Below are positions 44,262-54,753 of a stretch of 64,000 nucleotides of DNA, piece by piece. Location of the stretch: NCBI GenBank assembly GCA_002785995.1, contig NHNV01000024.1:248001-312000 (forward strand). The letters run 5' to 3'. Made by a program: the position numbers and the translations under genes. Within the stretch, counting starts at the first letter, position 1; every line of letters begins with the position of its first letter. This DNA comes from Mycosphaerelloides madeirae (Eukaryota; Ascomycota; Dothideomycetes; Mycosphaerellales; Mycosphaerellaceae). The notes beneath the pieces were generated by a model. That model was given only the letters and a program-made list of their open reading frames with translations, did no database searches and was not told the origin of the DNA.

Positions 44262-44711
44262 AGCTTGGGTGGGATTGATGGGAAGCAAAAACAGTTGTGT
44301 TGGGCTTTTTGAGTGGTTGTGAGATATGATGCACATGAACGGTAAATGGATTTCTAGGCGGAATCCGGGTACACCAGAGCCTTGACGGATAAGGGTTGGA
44401 ATGTTGAAGAAGTTTGGAAAAGATAAAGCTGTGAAAGCCATCTTTTGAAGCGCTGTAATGACAACGCCTCTCTTCTCTCGTACCCCTTCCTTTTCCAAAC
44501 TTGACCGACTTGTGCCTCGTTCCGTCGTCCGTCCTGCTCTATAGCTCGATCTATATCATCGTAGTAACATTAGATCCATGTCAATCACATGCAAGAGTTC
44601 AAATCTTGCGTTGCCCCAAAATGGTAAGTCGATCCGGCCGCTGTCCAAAACCTTCAGCACGAAGTCCAATCTCCATGCCAGCAGCATCACACGACCCAAC
44701 ACAACGCGGCC
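44262..44711. other. Intergenic, QTRT2 promoter side
   Basis: About 450 bp between the bHLH stop and the QTRT2 start, both on the plus strand. An upstream ATG frame at 44578 is in another frame and not supported. Confidence 0.4.
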
Positions 44712-46214
44712 ATGGACCACCTCCCGGATGAGATGTTCAGCCTCATCAGGAGCACCTCCCATACCTTCGCGCCTCGTTTGGGAAGGCTTTCGCTTCCGGG
44801 ACGCAGAGTCATCGAAACACCGCATTATCTGGGCAACACATCTCGCGGCGTTGTACCACACATCACGCAGGACACCTTCAGACGGGATACGGACATCGCT
44901 GGCATCTACGTCGGTCTTGAAGACTGTATGTTGCTTTCCCTGCGCAAACTTCGCGCTTGCTGACGAACTTCACTCACCAGCGTGTCCATTATAGTCATAG
45001 AACGAAACTCACCACCTCTCTACAAATTCCGCCCTCCAGATGGCGCTTCTCCGTTGCGGAGATTTATTGCAGTGCCTAATGATACGCTGCTGGTTGTAGG
45101 AGCGAGGAGGACGCCGACAGTAGCCTCGCCGGCTGCGAATTCAAACACGAATACTGCGGTTGCGGTGGGTACGTCCAAAGGCTTCAAGGCTCTACCAGCG
45201 GAGGACTATGCGGAAGGAGCCGAGGCATTGAAAGCGGATATTGTAGTTGCATTGGGGGATATACCGTATGGACGCGCTCTGGGGAACAAGAGGGTAGAGA
45301 AGGCTGCGGATCGCAATATTCAGTGGTTGCAGGAACATGTTGCCATGAGGGAGAGTGAGGAGGAGAGAGGGAAGGCTCAGCTGTTCGCTTCGCTTTTGCC
45401 GGTGACTTGCGCGAAACAGCAGTATTACATCGATTGCCTGGCCAATGAAATGGACGGAAAGATTGCGGGATTGGCTCTTTTCGACTCGGAGTCTATGGAG
45501 GATCTTCCGGAGGCTCTGGTGCGGTTGCCACGACTTGGAATAACAGTACCGGCTAGTCCGCACGAAGTACTGCGCCAAATTGCTATGGGAATCGACCTCT
45601 TCGTCATCCCGTTCATTGGAGCAGCAACGGATGCTGGCATTGCGCTGGAATTCAGCTTCCCTTCGGCATCAAATCCGGTTCCAAATGGCTCGGAGCCACT
45701 TCAGCTAGGAGTCGACATGTGGTCCACATCACATGCTACAGATATTTCTCCCCTGGCCAAGGACTGCAAATGCTACGCATGCACCAGACACCACAGAGCG
45801 TACCTCCAGCATCTCCTCATGGCGAATGAGATGTTGGGCTGGGTGCTCCTCCAAATCCACAACCATCACGTTATTGATCTGTTCTTCGATGGTGTGAGGA
45901 GCAGCCTTAGTCGAGATACATTCGATGACGACGCGCGTACGTTCGAGAAGACGTATGAATCGCAGCTGCCGGAGAAGACTGGACAGGGACCACGGTATGT
46001 ACGGTTCGTTATTGGTAGACGATGTGTTACTAATGGTTTGCACAGAGTACGAGGCTATCAATTCAAAGCCGAAGGACCAGGCGAGCCCAAGAAGAATGCG
46101 CAACCGTTCAGGACTCTCGATGATCGCAAGGAAGAGCTCGCTGAGGCAACGTTACCCAGGGCCGATGCGGACGCTGATAATTTACAGAATCATGGATTCG
46201 CAGAGAAGATATGA
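44712..46214 (+). CDS. qtrt2: Queuine tRNA-ribosyltransferase accessory subunit 2
   Basis: Exons 44712-44925, 44995-45994 and 46046-46214 give 460 aa. Intron 2 is 51 nt, in frame if retained, but has a perfect tactaat branch site; splicing gives the conserved GPRVRGYQFKAEGPGE. Family features are TFAPRLGRLSLPGRRVIETPHYLGNTSRGVVPH at the N-terminus, VVALGDIPYGRALGNKR, and the zinc site Cys329, Cys331, Cys334 (CKCYAC) with His360 in LLQIHNHH. QTRT2 pairs with the catalytic subunit QTRT1 to exchange guanine for queuine at the wobble position of GUN tRNAs, on the mitochondrial surface in animals. As expected for subunit 2, it is not the catalytic partner. It converges on the TmpA-like gene, 114 bp apart. 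Confidence 0.9.
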
Positions 46215-46328
46215 ACGTATGCCACAGTCCCGATACCCAAATCGTCGTCTTCGATCCATCCCCTCCAATTCAAGAACACTGCCGGCTTCTCTGAGCACTT
46301 CATCAAAGCCATACAGTCAATTACTTTC

Positions 46329-48101
46329 TCAAGAGTCAAAGATCGCGCCAAACGCAGGCACCTTTCTACTTTCCAACCCAAACACTACCTGCCTCGTTAC
46401 CATCGGATTACTGATAATAAGCACCGCCTCTGCCTCAATGTCCTTGTAAACCGCAAACACAACATCCAGCAATGCGGGTGCCCTCCCCGTAACTTTCGTA
46501 TCAATCACCAACGCCTCTCCGTCCGCCGTGAAAACCTCTCCCATCAATCTTGGCCCGTACGTCTGTTCCGGAAGTCTCGCAGACCACACCAACCTTCCCG
46601 GATTGGGATTATCCACAAGCCAGGACATACACGGCCCAATCCCGCTCCCCGTCGCTACAATGACGACTTTCTTGAAGAGCTGCGCGACGCGTGCGACGCC
46701 TGTAGTCGGGGCGCCACGGGACCAGAGGTATTTGGGCGGGTTGTTGATGAGATTTTCAGTCCAGTCGCCTGCACGGGACGCGAGCACAGAGTATCCACCT
46801 TCTGGATTCGGGATTGTAGCAAAACCGTGGTTTTCGAGCATCGGGGAGGTAGAGAGCCGCACGCCTTTGCAGGCTTTTTGGTTGCGGTTTGTGAAGTTTA
46901 GGCGGATTGCGTGGAGGGAGAGGCGTTCGGGAGTGTATTTGAGGCGCCGAAGGCGGATCCAGGGGTAGACGATCATGAGGGAGATGAGGATGAGGAACCA
47001 GAAGGCCGGTTGTTGGATTATGAAGAGGGCTGTGTTTTGGTAAGGGGAGTTGTTGTGTTTGGTGGTTTGGATGGTGATGAGGAGGAGTTGGGTCCAGACT
47101 AGGGCTATGCCTAGCCAGCCACCGAAACGATGTGTTATTTCCCAGGTGTCGTGCCAGCGTGTGCGAATGGCTGGGTGGGCGAAGGTGATGAGGACGAGGA
47201 AGATGAGGAGGATGAGGGCTGTGAGGAGGCTGAGGGTTTGGAGTTCCCAGTTCGCTGATGTTTGGGCGGAGTATTGGTTTACCAATAACACTGCGAAGAA
47301 AATGTACCACAGGAAAGCGCTTATCCCGCAGGCGGAGTGGATTCCGCCGTAGCTGTATACTTTCGCGGCGTGCCGGCGGATGCTGAGCGGGACCCAGTGG
47401 GGGAGGGAAATGCAGAGGCGGAAGAGCAGGTTGATGCAGTGCTCGTGGCGCATTAAGGTGCCGACGAAGAGGTTGGCTGCTACGGCTGTGGTTGCGTGTC
47501 CGTAGGTGAAAGAGAGTGGGTCGTGGACTACACGGGCTATCATGGTGGAGATGGCGACTAGGTTTACGAAAAGGACGATGGTGTGAAGACGACGGTAGGT
47601 TGAGAAGACGCCGTATCGGAGGGAAAGCCAGCGTTTGGACTTCTGGACTTCTGGAAGTGGATATGTCGCTACCAGGCCGTTGAGCGTTGCTTTCGTTGCG
47701 ATGCGATCGCTGAAGTCGGCCGGGGTAAGTTCATATGTGGTAGTTCTCGTCGGTTGCTTGTCGTCGATACTCTCCTCGACACCGCGATCATCCGTAACGA
47801 CGCATCTATACGTTCCTGGTCCTCGGCCTTTCGCGCTGTCGAGAACAGCATCTGGATAGTCCAACTCCTCGACCGAGAGGCCTGAGGACGCTTCGGAGAT
47901 CGTTCCTTCGGATTCAAGGCTTGGTTTGACGGTGACGAAGGTTTCCGGCGGCTCCTCTCGAGACAGGTGGGCTTTTTGAGGCTGTTCGAGTTCGAGGGCG
48001 CGGTGATCCTGGGAGATGGCGGTGAAAACGTGGGCCGGGTATTGTCGATCTGTATTAGATGGTCGCCGCAGCGATCTATCTGCATCTTTCGTAGTCGACA
48101 T
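46329..48101 (-). CDS. TmpA-like integral membrane flavoprotein
   Basis: A single-exon frame. The start at 48101 (MSTTKDADRSLRRPSN) is preferred over 48284 because the family begins here, giving 590 aa. About 150 cytosolic residues precede VQKSKRWLSLRYGVFSTYRRL and a block of five to six transmembrane segments (about 225-420). Next come HAIRLNFTNRNQKACKGVRLSTSPMLENHGFATIPNP, SRAGDWTENLINNPPKYLWSRGAPTTGVARVAQLFK and the nucleotide-binding motif VVIVATGSGIGPCMSW. This is the layout of Aspergillus nidulans TmpA, a membrane flavoprotein related to ferric reductases that promotes conidiation. The same domain appears fused in some adenylate-forming reductases. Function here is inferred by similarity. 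Confidence 0.83.
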   Translation of the reverse strand: MSTTKDADRSLRRPSNTDRQYPAHVFTAISQDHRALELEQPQKAHLSREEPPETFVTVKPSLESEGTISEASSGLSVEELDYPDAVLDSAKGRGPGTYRCVVTDDRGVEESIDDKQPTRTTTYELTPADFSDRIATKATLNGLVATYPLPEVQKSKRWLSLRYGVFSTYRRLHTIVLFVNLVAISTMIARVVHDPLSFTYGHATTAVAANLFVGTLMRHEHCINLLFRLCISLPHWVPLSIRRHAAKVYSYGGIHSACGISAFLWYIFFAVLLVNQYSAQTSANWELQTLSLLTALILLIFLVLITFAHPAIRTRWHDTWEITHRFGGWLGIALVWTQLLLITIQTTKHNNSPYQNTALFIIQQPAFWFLILISLMIVYPWIRLRRLKYTPERLSLHAIRLNFTNRNQKACKGVRLSTSPMLENHGFATIPNPEGGYSVLASRAGDWTENLINNPPKYLWSRGAPTTGVARVAQLFKKVVIVATGSGIGPCMSWLVDNPNPGRLVWSARLPEQTYGPRLMGEVFTADGEALVIDTKVTGRAPALLDVVFAVYKDIEAEAVLIISNPMVTRQVVFGLESRKVPAFGAIFDS

Positions 48102-50329
48102 TGTGGAACGAAATGTGTGCAGTTGTTGACAAGATTGCAACGTGAGCGCAAGACCATGAACTCTAACCGACTCAGTGAAGGCTGACAAATGTGCGAAATA
48201 GAAGGATCGAGCCGCGCGGTTCAAAGACGAGTAATTTCGAGTATCCGTCAGAATCCACTTGAAGCCTTCAGCAAAGAACCGCAAATGCCCTAACAGGGCA
48301 TTCTCAAAGAAAATCCCGAGAAAGGTAGAGCTCGGAAAAGGGAGTGTTGGAGCAACTATGTTGAACCATCAGCGCAAGAAGACACTAGCCGTGTCGATCC
48401 TTAGAAAGTCAAAGCCAAGACATGCATGTGAATGTTCGATTCAGATCTCTAGATGTCCCGAATCTGCGCAAACTAGAACGTACAGCACCTCAATCCTACA
48501 CGCAAACTCTTCGACCGGAAGGGAGAGATTCCGAAATACACTCGAATGACCTTCGTCGACGGCGAATGTTGTAACTCGGACATGGCGTTTTTTCGCAAAT
48601 CTCAACTTCTTTGTGCGACTCTTTGATCACCCGCAGTTACCTGGCTATTTCGCTTGCTAAATGGAGACACACGTCCGAAGGAGCAAGGAAAGACATCATT
48701 TCGACATCGAAGCTCCAGCCTTCGCCGGTGGAATCCGAGAAGAGGCAGCTGGTGTGGTGGGCCGAAAAGAAGTCGACGAGCGTGAAGTACGAGGCTGAGC
48801 TCGCTTCGGGCGGCTACAAAGAGAATTGTCGCGTGGGAGAACATGACCGAAGGATGGCCAAAGACAGGCAGCGCTCAAAGCCATAGCGTCGGTTAGAGAT
48901 CGCACTCCTTTTGCATGGGAAGCCACATGCGTGTAGTCAACGTGACAGCGCCCCGGCAGCTTGGGGTGGGTTTCACGGCAGCACGCAAGCTTAAAGCTGA
49001 CGTCTGGCGATCCAATAGACAGTTGTTTATACTTCGACATCTCCCGCGCCAGCGATGAATAAGTGCAATCTGCAATCCTATTCCTTTGAATGCTAGCGAT
49101 ACACAGCTCTTGTGTGTATTAATTACTTAGCCACAAGCTGGATTGTCAGCTTCTGGAATAATTAGTGCTAGTTGGTTACCCTTTCCATCCAGCGGAAGCA
49201 AGGGATGAGGATCTCCACTACCTACCTCGCCACCTTGCATGCAACCTGTAAACCTCTTTGAATCGCAGCCTTGCGATTCTCGCGAGTCCCAACAATGACC
49301 AACACAATGTGGACGTCTCACCTGAGTCGATGCGAGCAAGACTTGCCGTCTCGGACTCTCGTCCGCGAGGGTTCTGAGGATACAATCGCTCAACCCTACT
49401 TGTACGCAGATCAGCCGCAGTCCCGTCTAGTAAATTTAGGTCTCCGCGAGCAGTCGAACAAGTGAACGTGCATGTGATAGCTACTGCTTGTTCGCTGCAA
49501 CGCATTGCAGGCCTGATAGATTACGAATCCGATGTCACAGTAAATGTCGAAGTTGGGTCGCCACTTCCATGCCATGAGGCTTTTTGTGAACACCACAAAC
49601 TTTTTGGGGCTTGGATTACATGCATCCTCCATACCACTTGTGGGTGGCACAATTTGTTCCTCCAGATGGAACAGAATGATCTCTCAGCTGTCGGTGAATC
49701 CGCTCGATAATGACCATATCGTACACATAACCCGGCGGGGATCACGTATTCAGACAGCTGCGGTATTGCATTGTTTCCCGCACCAGCCAGGCTTTGTTGC
49801 GTCGTTTCCCAAAGGCACCTTCGAATCGTCCCTCGGCGTCCCTTGGGCGGTAGACAAAGCATTCCGTCTCAACCGAAATAGGGCGACCACTGAGTCCTCC
49901 TAGGAGATAAGGCCTTGTTGCTGCCGAGGGCAGATTGGTGATTTCATACACAAGTGACGCAAAATATTGACGACGCAATAAAGGCATGTTCCTCGACAAA
50001 ATTGGAGCTCGGGCCGGCCCAACGGCGAGTCTGCAGGACTCTCTTACAATTCGAGTTCTTCAACTCCAACAATTTCTCCTGACCCGAGTCGTAGGAGCGA
50101 CCATAACCGTGGTCTTATTCGTCATGGCCGAGGGCGGGATGACGACCAGTATGCCAAAGTGCATTCAAGATGTCACGTGAGCACTTCCAATGCCTTGCAC
50201 AGCCTCGAGAATGCATAGCCTGAATGGATCTTGAAGCCGCAGATACTCGAGACTCATGGTATATGGCTCCAGTTTGCTGACTCGAATGACAGAAACACCA
50301 AGACCTTATACACGAAATCTACACGCCGT
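48102..50329. other. Long intergenic region
   Basis: About 2.2 kb with frames on both strands but no recognised domain. The 48600-48890 plus-strand frame is short and unsupported. The end includes the acyl-CoA ligase promoter. Confidence 0.4.
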
Positions 50330-52009
50330 ATGCAGCAGAACACAAGGCGAAAGAACCGACCAGATCCAGAGCAGAATATCGTGTCGTGGACGCTGTCGGG
50401 AGAGTACGATCGTCAGCGGAGAGTTTTGGTTGAAGCCGACGGAAATCACAACATCAACAAAGAGCGCTTTGTCTCGCTGAAGAAGGCCATCGAGCTTGTC
50501 GCTTCACTGACGGGAGCTTTCGACCCAGACTCCACAGTCTGCCTGCACCTCCCGAATAATATCCTGTATCCGGTCTTGTGCTTGGCGATATGGTCCTCTG
50601 GATGTCGGTATACTGGTACCAATCCGATGTATAAGAGCGGGGAGCTCGAACACCATTTCCGACTTTCCGCGACTAAATACGTCGTCACCGATATAACTCA
50701 TCTGGAAACTGTGGCAGAAGGCATTGAAAAGAGCAAGACAAAGGCCGAAATCATTATCTTCGGCGATATACTCAAGTCCGAGGACAAATGTTGCAATGCG
50801 ACCAGGAAAGCTCATCATGACCGTTGTCTGCATGACTTGATGCGAGATCAAACCGAGGAGGATCTGTGGCATGCCTTGGAAAGAATTGATCCGAACTCGA
50901 TCGCCCTTCTCGGCTCAACATCTGGCACGACTGGCCGACCAAAGATGGCAGCACGGACTCATAGCGCCATCGTGCACGAGTGTAAAGCCATGGACGATCC
51001 GCCATCGAGGAAGCCGTACGAGGTCAGGAGATTGTTCTGCACACCAATCTTTCATGCCTTCTCCATGCCAGACATGGTGATCAACGCGCTGCGGCATGGA
51101 ATCCCTTCGTACTTCATGGAGCGCTTCCACAAGACCAACTTCCCTACCATGATCCGCAGATTTAGCATCACGGAAACCTTCGGTCCACCGGCTTTGCTCC
51201 AGATACTCGCGCAGGAGCCGCGATGCGCCCGGAAGATTCAGTCGCTGCGCATGGTTTATACAGGAGGTGCGCCATTCACGTACGAGCTGAGGGCCCAGTT
51301 CAATGCGCTCTTTGCTTTTTCAGCCAACCCGCCGGTCATTGCTCCGGTGTGGGGTATGACAGAGGCGGGATGGATATCGACCTTCAAATGGTCTGAAAGC
51401 AAGGTATCGAACGCCGTGGGACGGATTCAGCCAGGATACGAGATCAGCTACGGTGAGGCCTTTGCCACCCTCGATGATGGACAAGAGGTCTACGAGCTTC
51501 TGGTGCGCAGTACAAGCGTGATGAACAGATACTATGGCAACGAGGGGGCCACAGAAGAAGCGTTCGAAGACCGCGGTTGGCTCAAGACTGGAGACGTCGG
51601 GTTTAAGAGGCACGGCGAAATCTTCCTTGTCGACCGCGCGAAAGATCTCATCAAGTTCAATGGCTGGCAGGTGTCACCGACTGAGCTTGGTGACGCTCTG
51701 CTGATGTCTTCCGATGTGAAAGACGCAGCTGTCGTCGGAGCCGGCAATAGTACAGAGGAGCATCCTGCGGCCTTTATTGTGCGCGCCGACACCAGCCCAG
51801 GTGTTTCACCCCAGAAGATCAAGGACCATATGCTCGACAAACTGGCCAAGTACAAGGTCGACAAGTGTGAGGTTTACTTCCTCGAGGAGATCCCCAAGAA
51901 CCCGACCGGAAAGATCGACAGGAAAGAATTGAAGAGGCTCGCGGAGCTCAATATGCCTGCAAGCAGTACACGCAGACTTCGTAGCAGCATCGGCACACTG
52001 CCGATCTGA
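50330..52009 (+). CDS. 4-coumarate-CoA ligase-like acyl-CoA synthetase
   Basis: The frame is open from 50231, but the first in-frame ATG is at 50330, giving 559 aa; an upstream exon cannot be excluded. Adenylate-forming motifs in order: LLGSTSGTTGRPKMAARTHS (A3 P-loop), FCTPIFHAFSM, MVYTGGAPFTYELR, PVWGMTEAGWIS (A5), WLKTGDVGFKRHGEIFLVDRAKDLIKFNGWQVSP (A7-A8), and the catalytic Lys of PKNPTGKIDRKEL (A10). These enzymes activate carboxylic acids with ATP and join them to CoA. The C-terminus SIGTLPI is not a peroxisomal signal, so a cytosolic location is likely. The acid used is unknown. No PKS/NRPS neighbours are present. Confidence 0.87.
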   Translation: MQQNTRRKNRPDPEQNIVSWTLSGEYDRQRRVLVEADGNHNINKERFVSLKKAIELVASLTGAFDPDSTVCLHLPNNILYPVLCLAIWSSGCRYTGTNPMYKSGELEHHFRLSATKYVVTDITHLETVAEGIEKSKTKAEIIIFGDILKSEDKCCNATRKAHHDRCLHDLMRDQTEEDLWHALERIDPNSIALLGSTSGTTGRPKMAARTHSAIVHECKAMDDPPSRKPYEVRRLFCTPIFHAFSMPDMVINALRHGIPSYFMERFHKTNFPTMIRRFSITETFGPPALLQILAQEPRCARKIQSLRMVYTGGAPFTYELRAQFNALFAFSANPPVIAPVWGMTEAGWISTFKWSESKVSNAVGRIQPGYEISYGEAFATLDDGQEVYELLVRSTSVMNRYYGNEGATEEAFEDRGWLKTGDVGFKRHGEIFLVDRAKDLIKFNGWQVSPTELGDALLMSSDVKDAAVVGAGNSTEEHPAAFIVRADTSPGVSPQKIKDHMLDKLAKYKVDKCEVYFLEEIPKNPTGKIDRKELKRLAELNMPASSTRRLRSSIGTLPI

Positions 52010-52721
52010 TCAGAATATTGTTGGGTCCTGAGGCTCGGTAGAGACCATCTTGTCCGAGAGGCGCTCTTTGGTCCCTTGAGCTCGCAGAGTTGAGGTAGTC
52101 TGCATAGCTGGCAAGGAGGGGGCGCAAAATACCGAATTCATCGCCTGTAGATGAATATTTAGATGGACTTCGAGTATGTTTTTGTGAAGATCGAAGACAA
52201 ACATTTCGATCTTACTATCTCTCTTTCCAAAAGTGAAGTCCAAGCTCCGGCTCCTGCCCATTCGTAAGACGAGCAAGAAGTCCGAGCGTCCACGCTAAGC
52301 TCCTTCGCCATAACTTCCGAAATCTTCCTCGTCTTCTCTCTCTCTTTTTTTCCCTCTTCACGCGCCCACTCTAGACAGTACATGTCAGCAGGCGTTTCGG
52401 CCGGGCGTTATGCTCGCGCTACTCGCTATTCGTTGCTGTTTTGCGATTCTGAGGCGCGGAGAGGGAGACAGTCGGTGTTATAAGAGCAAGCTACACATTT
52501 TCGCTGTTGTGTTGAAGGCGTCAGAAACACCGGACATGATTTGATTTTTGTTGAAGAGATGGTGAAGGAATACTTGGAGAGGAGACGGGAGGTTGGATAT
52601 CATCTTGCTATCACGGACGGACAAGAGTACATTCGTATGCACCCAGCGCTGAGCTGCAGAAATTCCATCTTTCCAGCTGCGTCGAACTCGAATCAGGGTA
52701 TCACCTTATGCTTGTTCGGCC
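52010..52721. other. Intergenic between tail-to-tail genes
   Basis: About 700 bp between the ligase stop and the 3' end of the small minus-strand gene. A pyrimidine-rich CTCTCTCTTTTTTTCC stretch at 52337-52354 is the only notable feature. Confidence 0.4.
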
Positions 52722-53169
52722 TCACTTGTAGTAATTCTCCTTCCGCTGCAGCTCCAGAGCGTAAGACCGTAGCTGCTCCGCGAGTGCACACCATTGATCG
52801 CCCTCCTGCTTCCTCCCAAACTGGAACAGCACTGCGGCGGCATCCGACAATTGCTCTCCTGCCCACTAGCAACTGTCAGCTCAGGCTTCCTCCACACACT
52901 CTCCAGCCGTTCATCCTGCGACTCACCCAGACGTTGTCACTCTCCTTCTTCTTGCTGAATTGCGATACGAGGTTGGTCCACCACTTAGAATCCTCTTTGA
53001 GGTCGTTCTTGAGGGTTCTGGTATCGCTCTCGAGAAGGTCGGAGAAGAACTCCGTGAGGGTCTCCGAGTCGCCGTACTGGTTGGCGCAGATGAGGCGGGC
53101 GTAGGCATATTTGTAGTGCGAGTACAGGCGGGCTTCTTGGGCCGTGTTGTTGGCGTGGGAGGACGGCAT
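52722..53169 (-). CDS. Small conserved-looking unknown protein, 128 aa
   Basis: Exon 53169-52927 and exon 52865-52722 are joined across a 61 nt intron (gtgagt..ctgac..tag); among several nearby AG acceptors only this one keeps the good frame. The protein reads MPSSHANNTAQEARLYSHYK, YAYARLICANQYGDSETLTEF, KWWTNLVSQFSKKKESDNVW, EQLSDAAAVLFQFGRKQEGD, WCALAEQLRSYALELQRKEN. It is mostly helical, soluble and strongly protein-like, with G/C-ending codons. No family is recognised. The 300 bp upstream to the NOB1 stop hold its promoter. The unspliced frame would give a different 16-residue end after residue 81. Confidence 0.6.
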
Positions 53170-53472
53170 GGTGGATGGTGTGTGTTGCTAGATGTGCTGG
53201 AGCGCTTGGTATGGGTTAAGCAGATGAGAGGGTCTTAGATGAATCGAGCAGTACGAAAGGAGTATAACGTGTTTGCTTTGAAGATGGAGTCAAAGTGAGT
53301 GAATGCGTGTGTCTCAGATGCGAGTGGGATGTAGCAATTATATTCACATGCAAATGAACATTTGCCAAGTTGCGCTCAGTTCCGTGCTAATTAGGCAAAT
53401 ACGCGCTTTATATCAGTTGCTTCAAGCATGACGCGATGTGAAGCCATCAATTCCCAACCGGAAACCTCGTCT

Positions 53473-54753
53473 TCATCGTTTTCTAGAATTCACAGTTCTG
53501 CCCGCTCCCACTCGCGTACGCCCGCCTGACTTCGCTCGATCGCCAGTCAGAATACCCGGCAGATAGTCCTCATCCATCAGACTCTTTTCTTTGCGTCTCC
53601 TCTCCTCTCGTGCAGCGCTCTGGTACTCCTTCTGGTCCTCTGCCAAGATCAGCTCATTCCCCCATCCTCCCTTTCCACCGCCTTTAATCCTTCCGTTCGC
53701 AGATCCGTGAACTGGCTTGGGAATACTGTACCGGTCTCCGCGACCATTCCACTGCATGTTCTTCTTGAGATGGAGTTTGAACTCGCCATTTGCGCTGGTA
53801 GAGCACGACACTCTTGTGAGCGACGGTTGGCCACAGCGAGGACAGAACTGCTTGCTCAGGTCTTTAGACACATTGAAGCATGCGTGGCAGCGGAGGATGT
53901 ATGTCTTGAGGTGCTTGACGCGAGACATGGAAGGCGAGAGTAGATTGAGGTTTATCTGTAGGATGACGTTTTGCATTGCGAAATCCGAAGTCATGACGGC
54001 GACTTGCATTGTTTTTGGCTCTGGAGTCTGTATCGTTGATGCTCCAGCATCTTCGGCTTGCTTCTTCTTGAGATTTGAGGGTGTAATCCAGCCATCGCTG
54101 TCGGAGTCCGCGTCGTCTTCGGTTCCTGCTGCAATTCCTGAAGGATCGACTGTGCTCGAGGTTTCTTCTTGTGGTTCTACAGAGTCCTCGTTCAGGTGCG
54201 TCGAGTCCAGTTGGGAGACGACTTCAGATGTTTCGTCTGTCTGCGTTTGTGATTCTTCCGGCCGGTCTTCCGCAGCGGGCGTTGAGTCATCCTTTGGTTC
54301 TGCTGTGGTAGTAGATGGCTGATCTTCTTGTGGTGCCTTGCTCGCTTTCTTCTCAGTCTCAGTTACCGCCTTCGCAGGCGGAGCGCCATTAACGCGCTTC
54401 TGACCCGGCGCTCGTCGCAATCTCCAGTCGCCTCCATTCCGCTCGCACTCGATCTCATACGTAAGTGCGATGATTTGAATATCCGGTTTGCTGAGAACCG
54501 CGAGATCGCCTGTTCTTCGGGCAAAGTCTGTCACGAATTTGATGCTTGTAGGAGATGGGGTGCGGAGAGTCAGGAAAGGTTGCAGCGTAGTATCTACACG
54601 CGATCTTGTGGCGGCGTCCTTGATCTCAGATATGATGGCGGGAACAGTTACGAGGGTCTCGGCTTGGCTCAGCAGAGTGGATATGGGAGGCTCGTTCTTG
54701 ATGATCGCGCCAGTGTCGAGGACGACAGTGTGTACAGGCTTGTCTGTCGCCAT
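53473..54753 (-). CDS. nob1: NOB1, 20S pre-rRNA endonuclease (ribosome assembly)
   Basis: A single exon. Start at 54753 (MATDKPVHTVVLDTGAII) matches the family start; the frame is open further upstream. 426 aa. The N-terminal PIN domain shows acidic residues expected at the active site: Asp13 (VVLDTGAI), Glu43 (IISEIKDAATRSRV), Asp83 and Asp91 (DLAVLSKPDIQIIALTYEIE). A long acidic Ser/Glu-rich insert (about 120-225) separates it from the conserved WITPSNLKKKQ, DFAMQNVILQINLNLL and the zinc ribbon CHAC..CPRC. The end is GRGDRYSIPKPVHGSANGR, GWGNELILAEDQKEY, then a basic tail. NOB1 cleaves 20S pre-rRNA at the 3' end of 18S rRNA in cytosolic pre-40S particles. All key residues are present. Confidence 0.92.
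   Translation of the reverse strand: MATDKPVHTVVLDTGAIIKNEPPISTLLSQAETLVTVPAIISEIKDAATRSRVDTTLQPFLTLRTPSPTSIKFVTDFARRTGDLAVLSKPDIQIIALTYEIECERNGGDWRLRRAPGQKRVNGAPPAKAVTETEKKASKAPQEDQPSTTTAEPKDDSTPAAEDRPEESQTQTDETSEVVSQLDSTHLNEDSVEPQEETSSTVDPSGIAAGTEDDADSDSDGWITPSNLKKKQAEDAGASTIQTPEPKTMQVAVMTSDFAMQNVILQINLNLLSPSMSRVKHLKTYILRCHACFNVSKDLSKQFCPRCGQPSLTRVSCSTSANGEFKLHLKKNMQWNGRGDRYSIPKPVHGSANGRIKGGGKGGWGNELILAEDQKEYQSAAREERRRKEKSLMDEDYLPGILTGDRAKSGGRTRVGAGRTVNSRKR

Noticed and set aside
46756..47310. Minus-strand 184-codon Pro/His-rich frame
   Set aside because: It overlaps the TmpA-like gene in another frame. The Pro/His/Leu-rich composition is typical of a shadow frame and no domain is present.
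40419..54753. A secondary metabolite cluster built from the GMC oxidoreductase, bHLH factor and acyl-CoA ligase
   Set aside because: They are separated by housekeeping genes (QTRT2, TmpA-like, NOB1) and no PKS, NRPS or terpene synthase is present.
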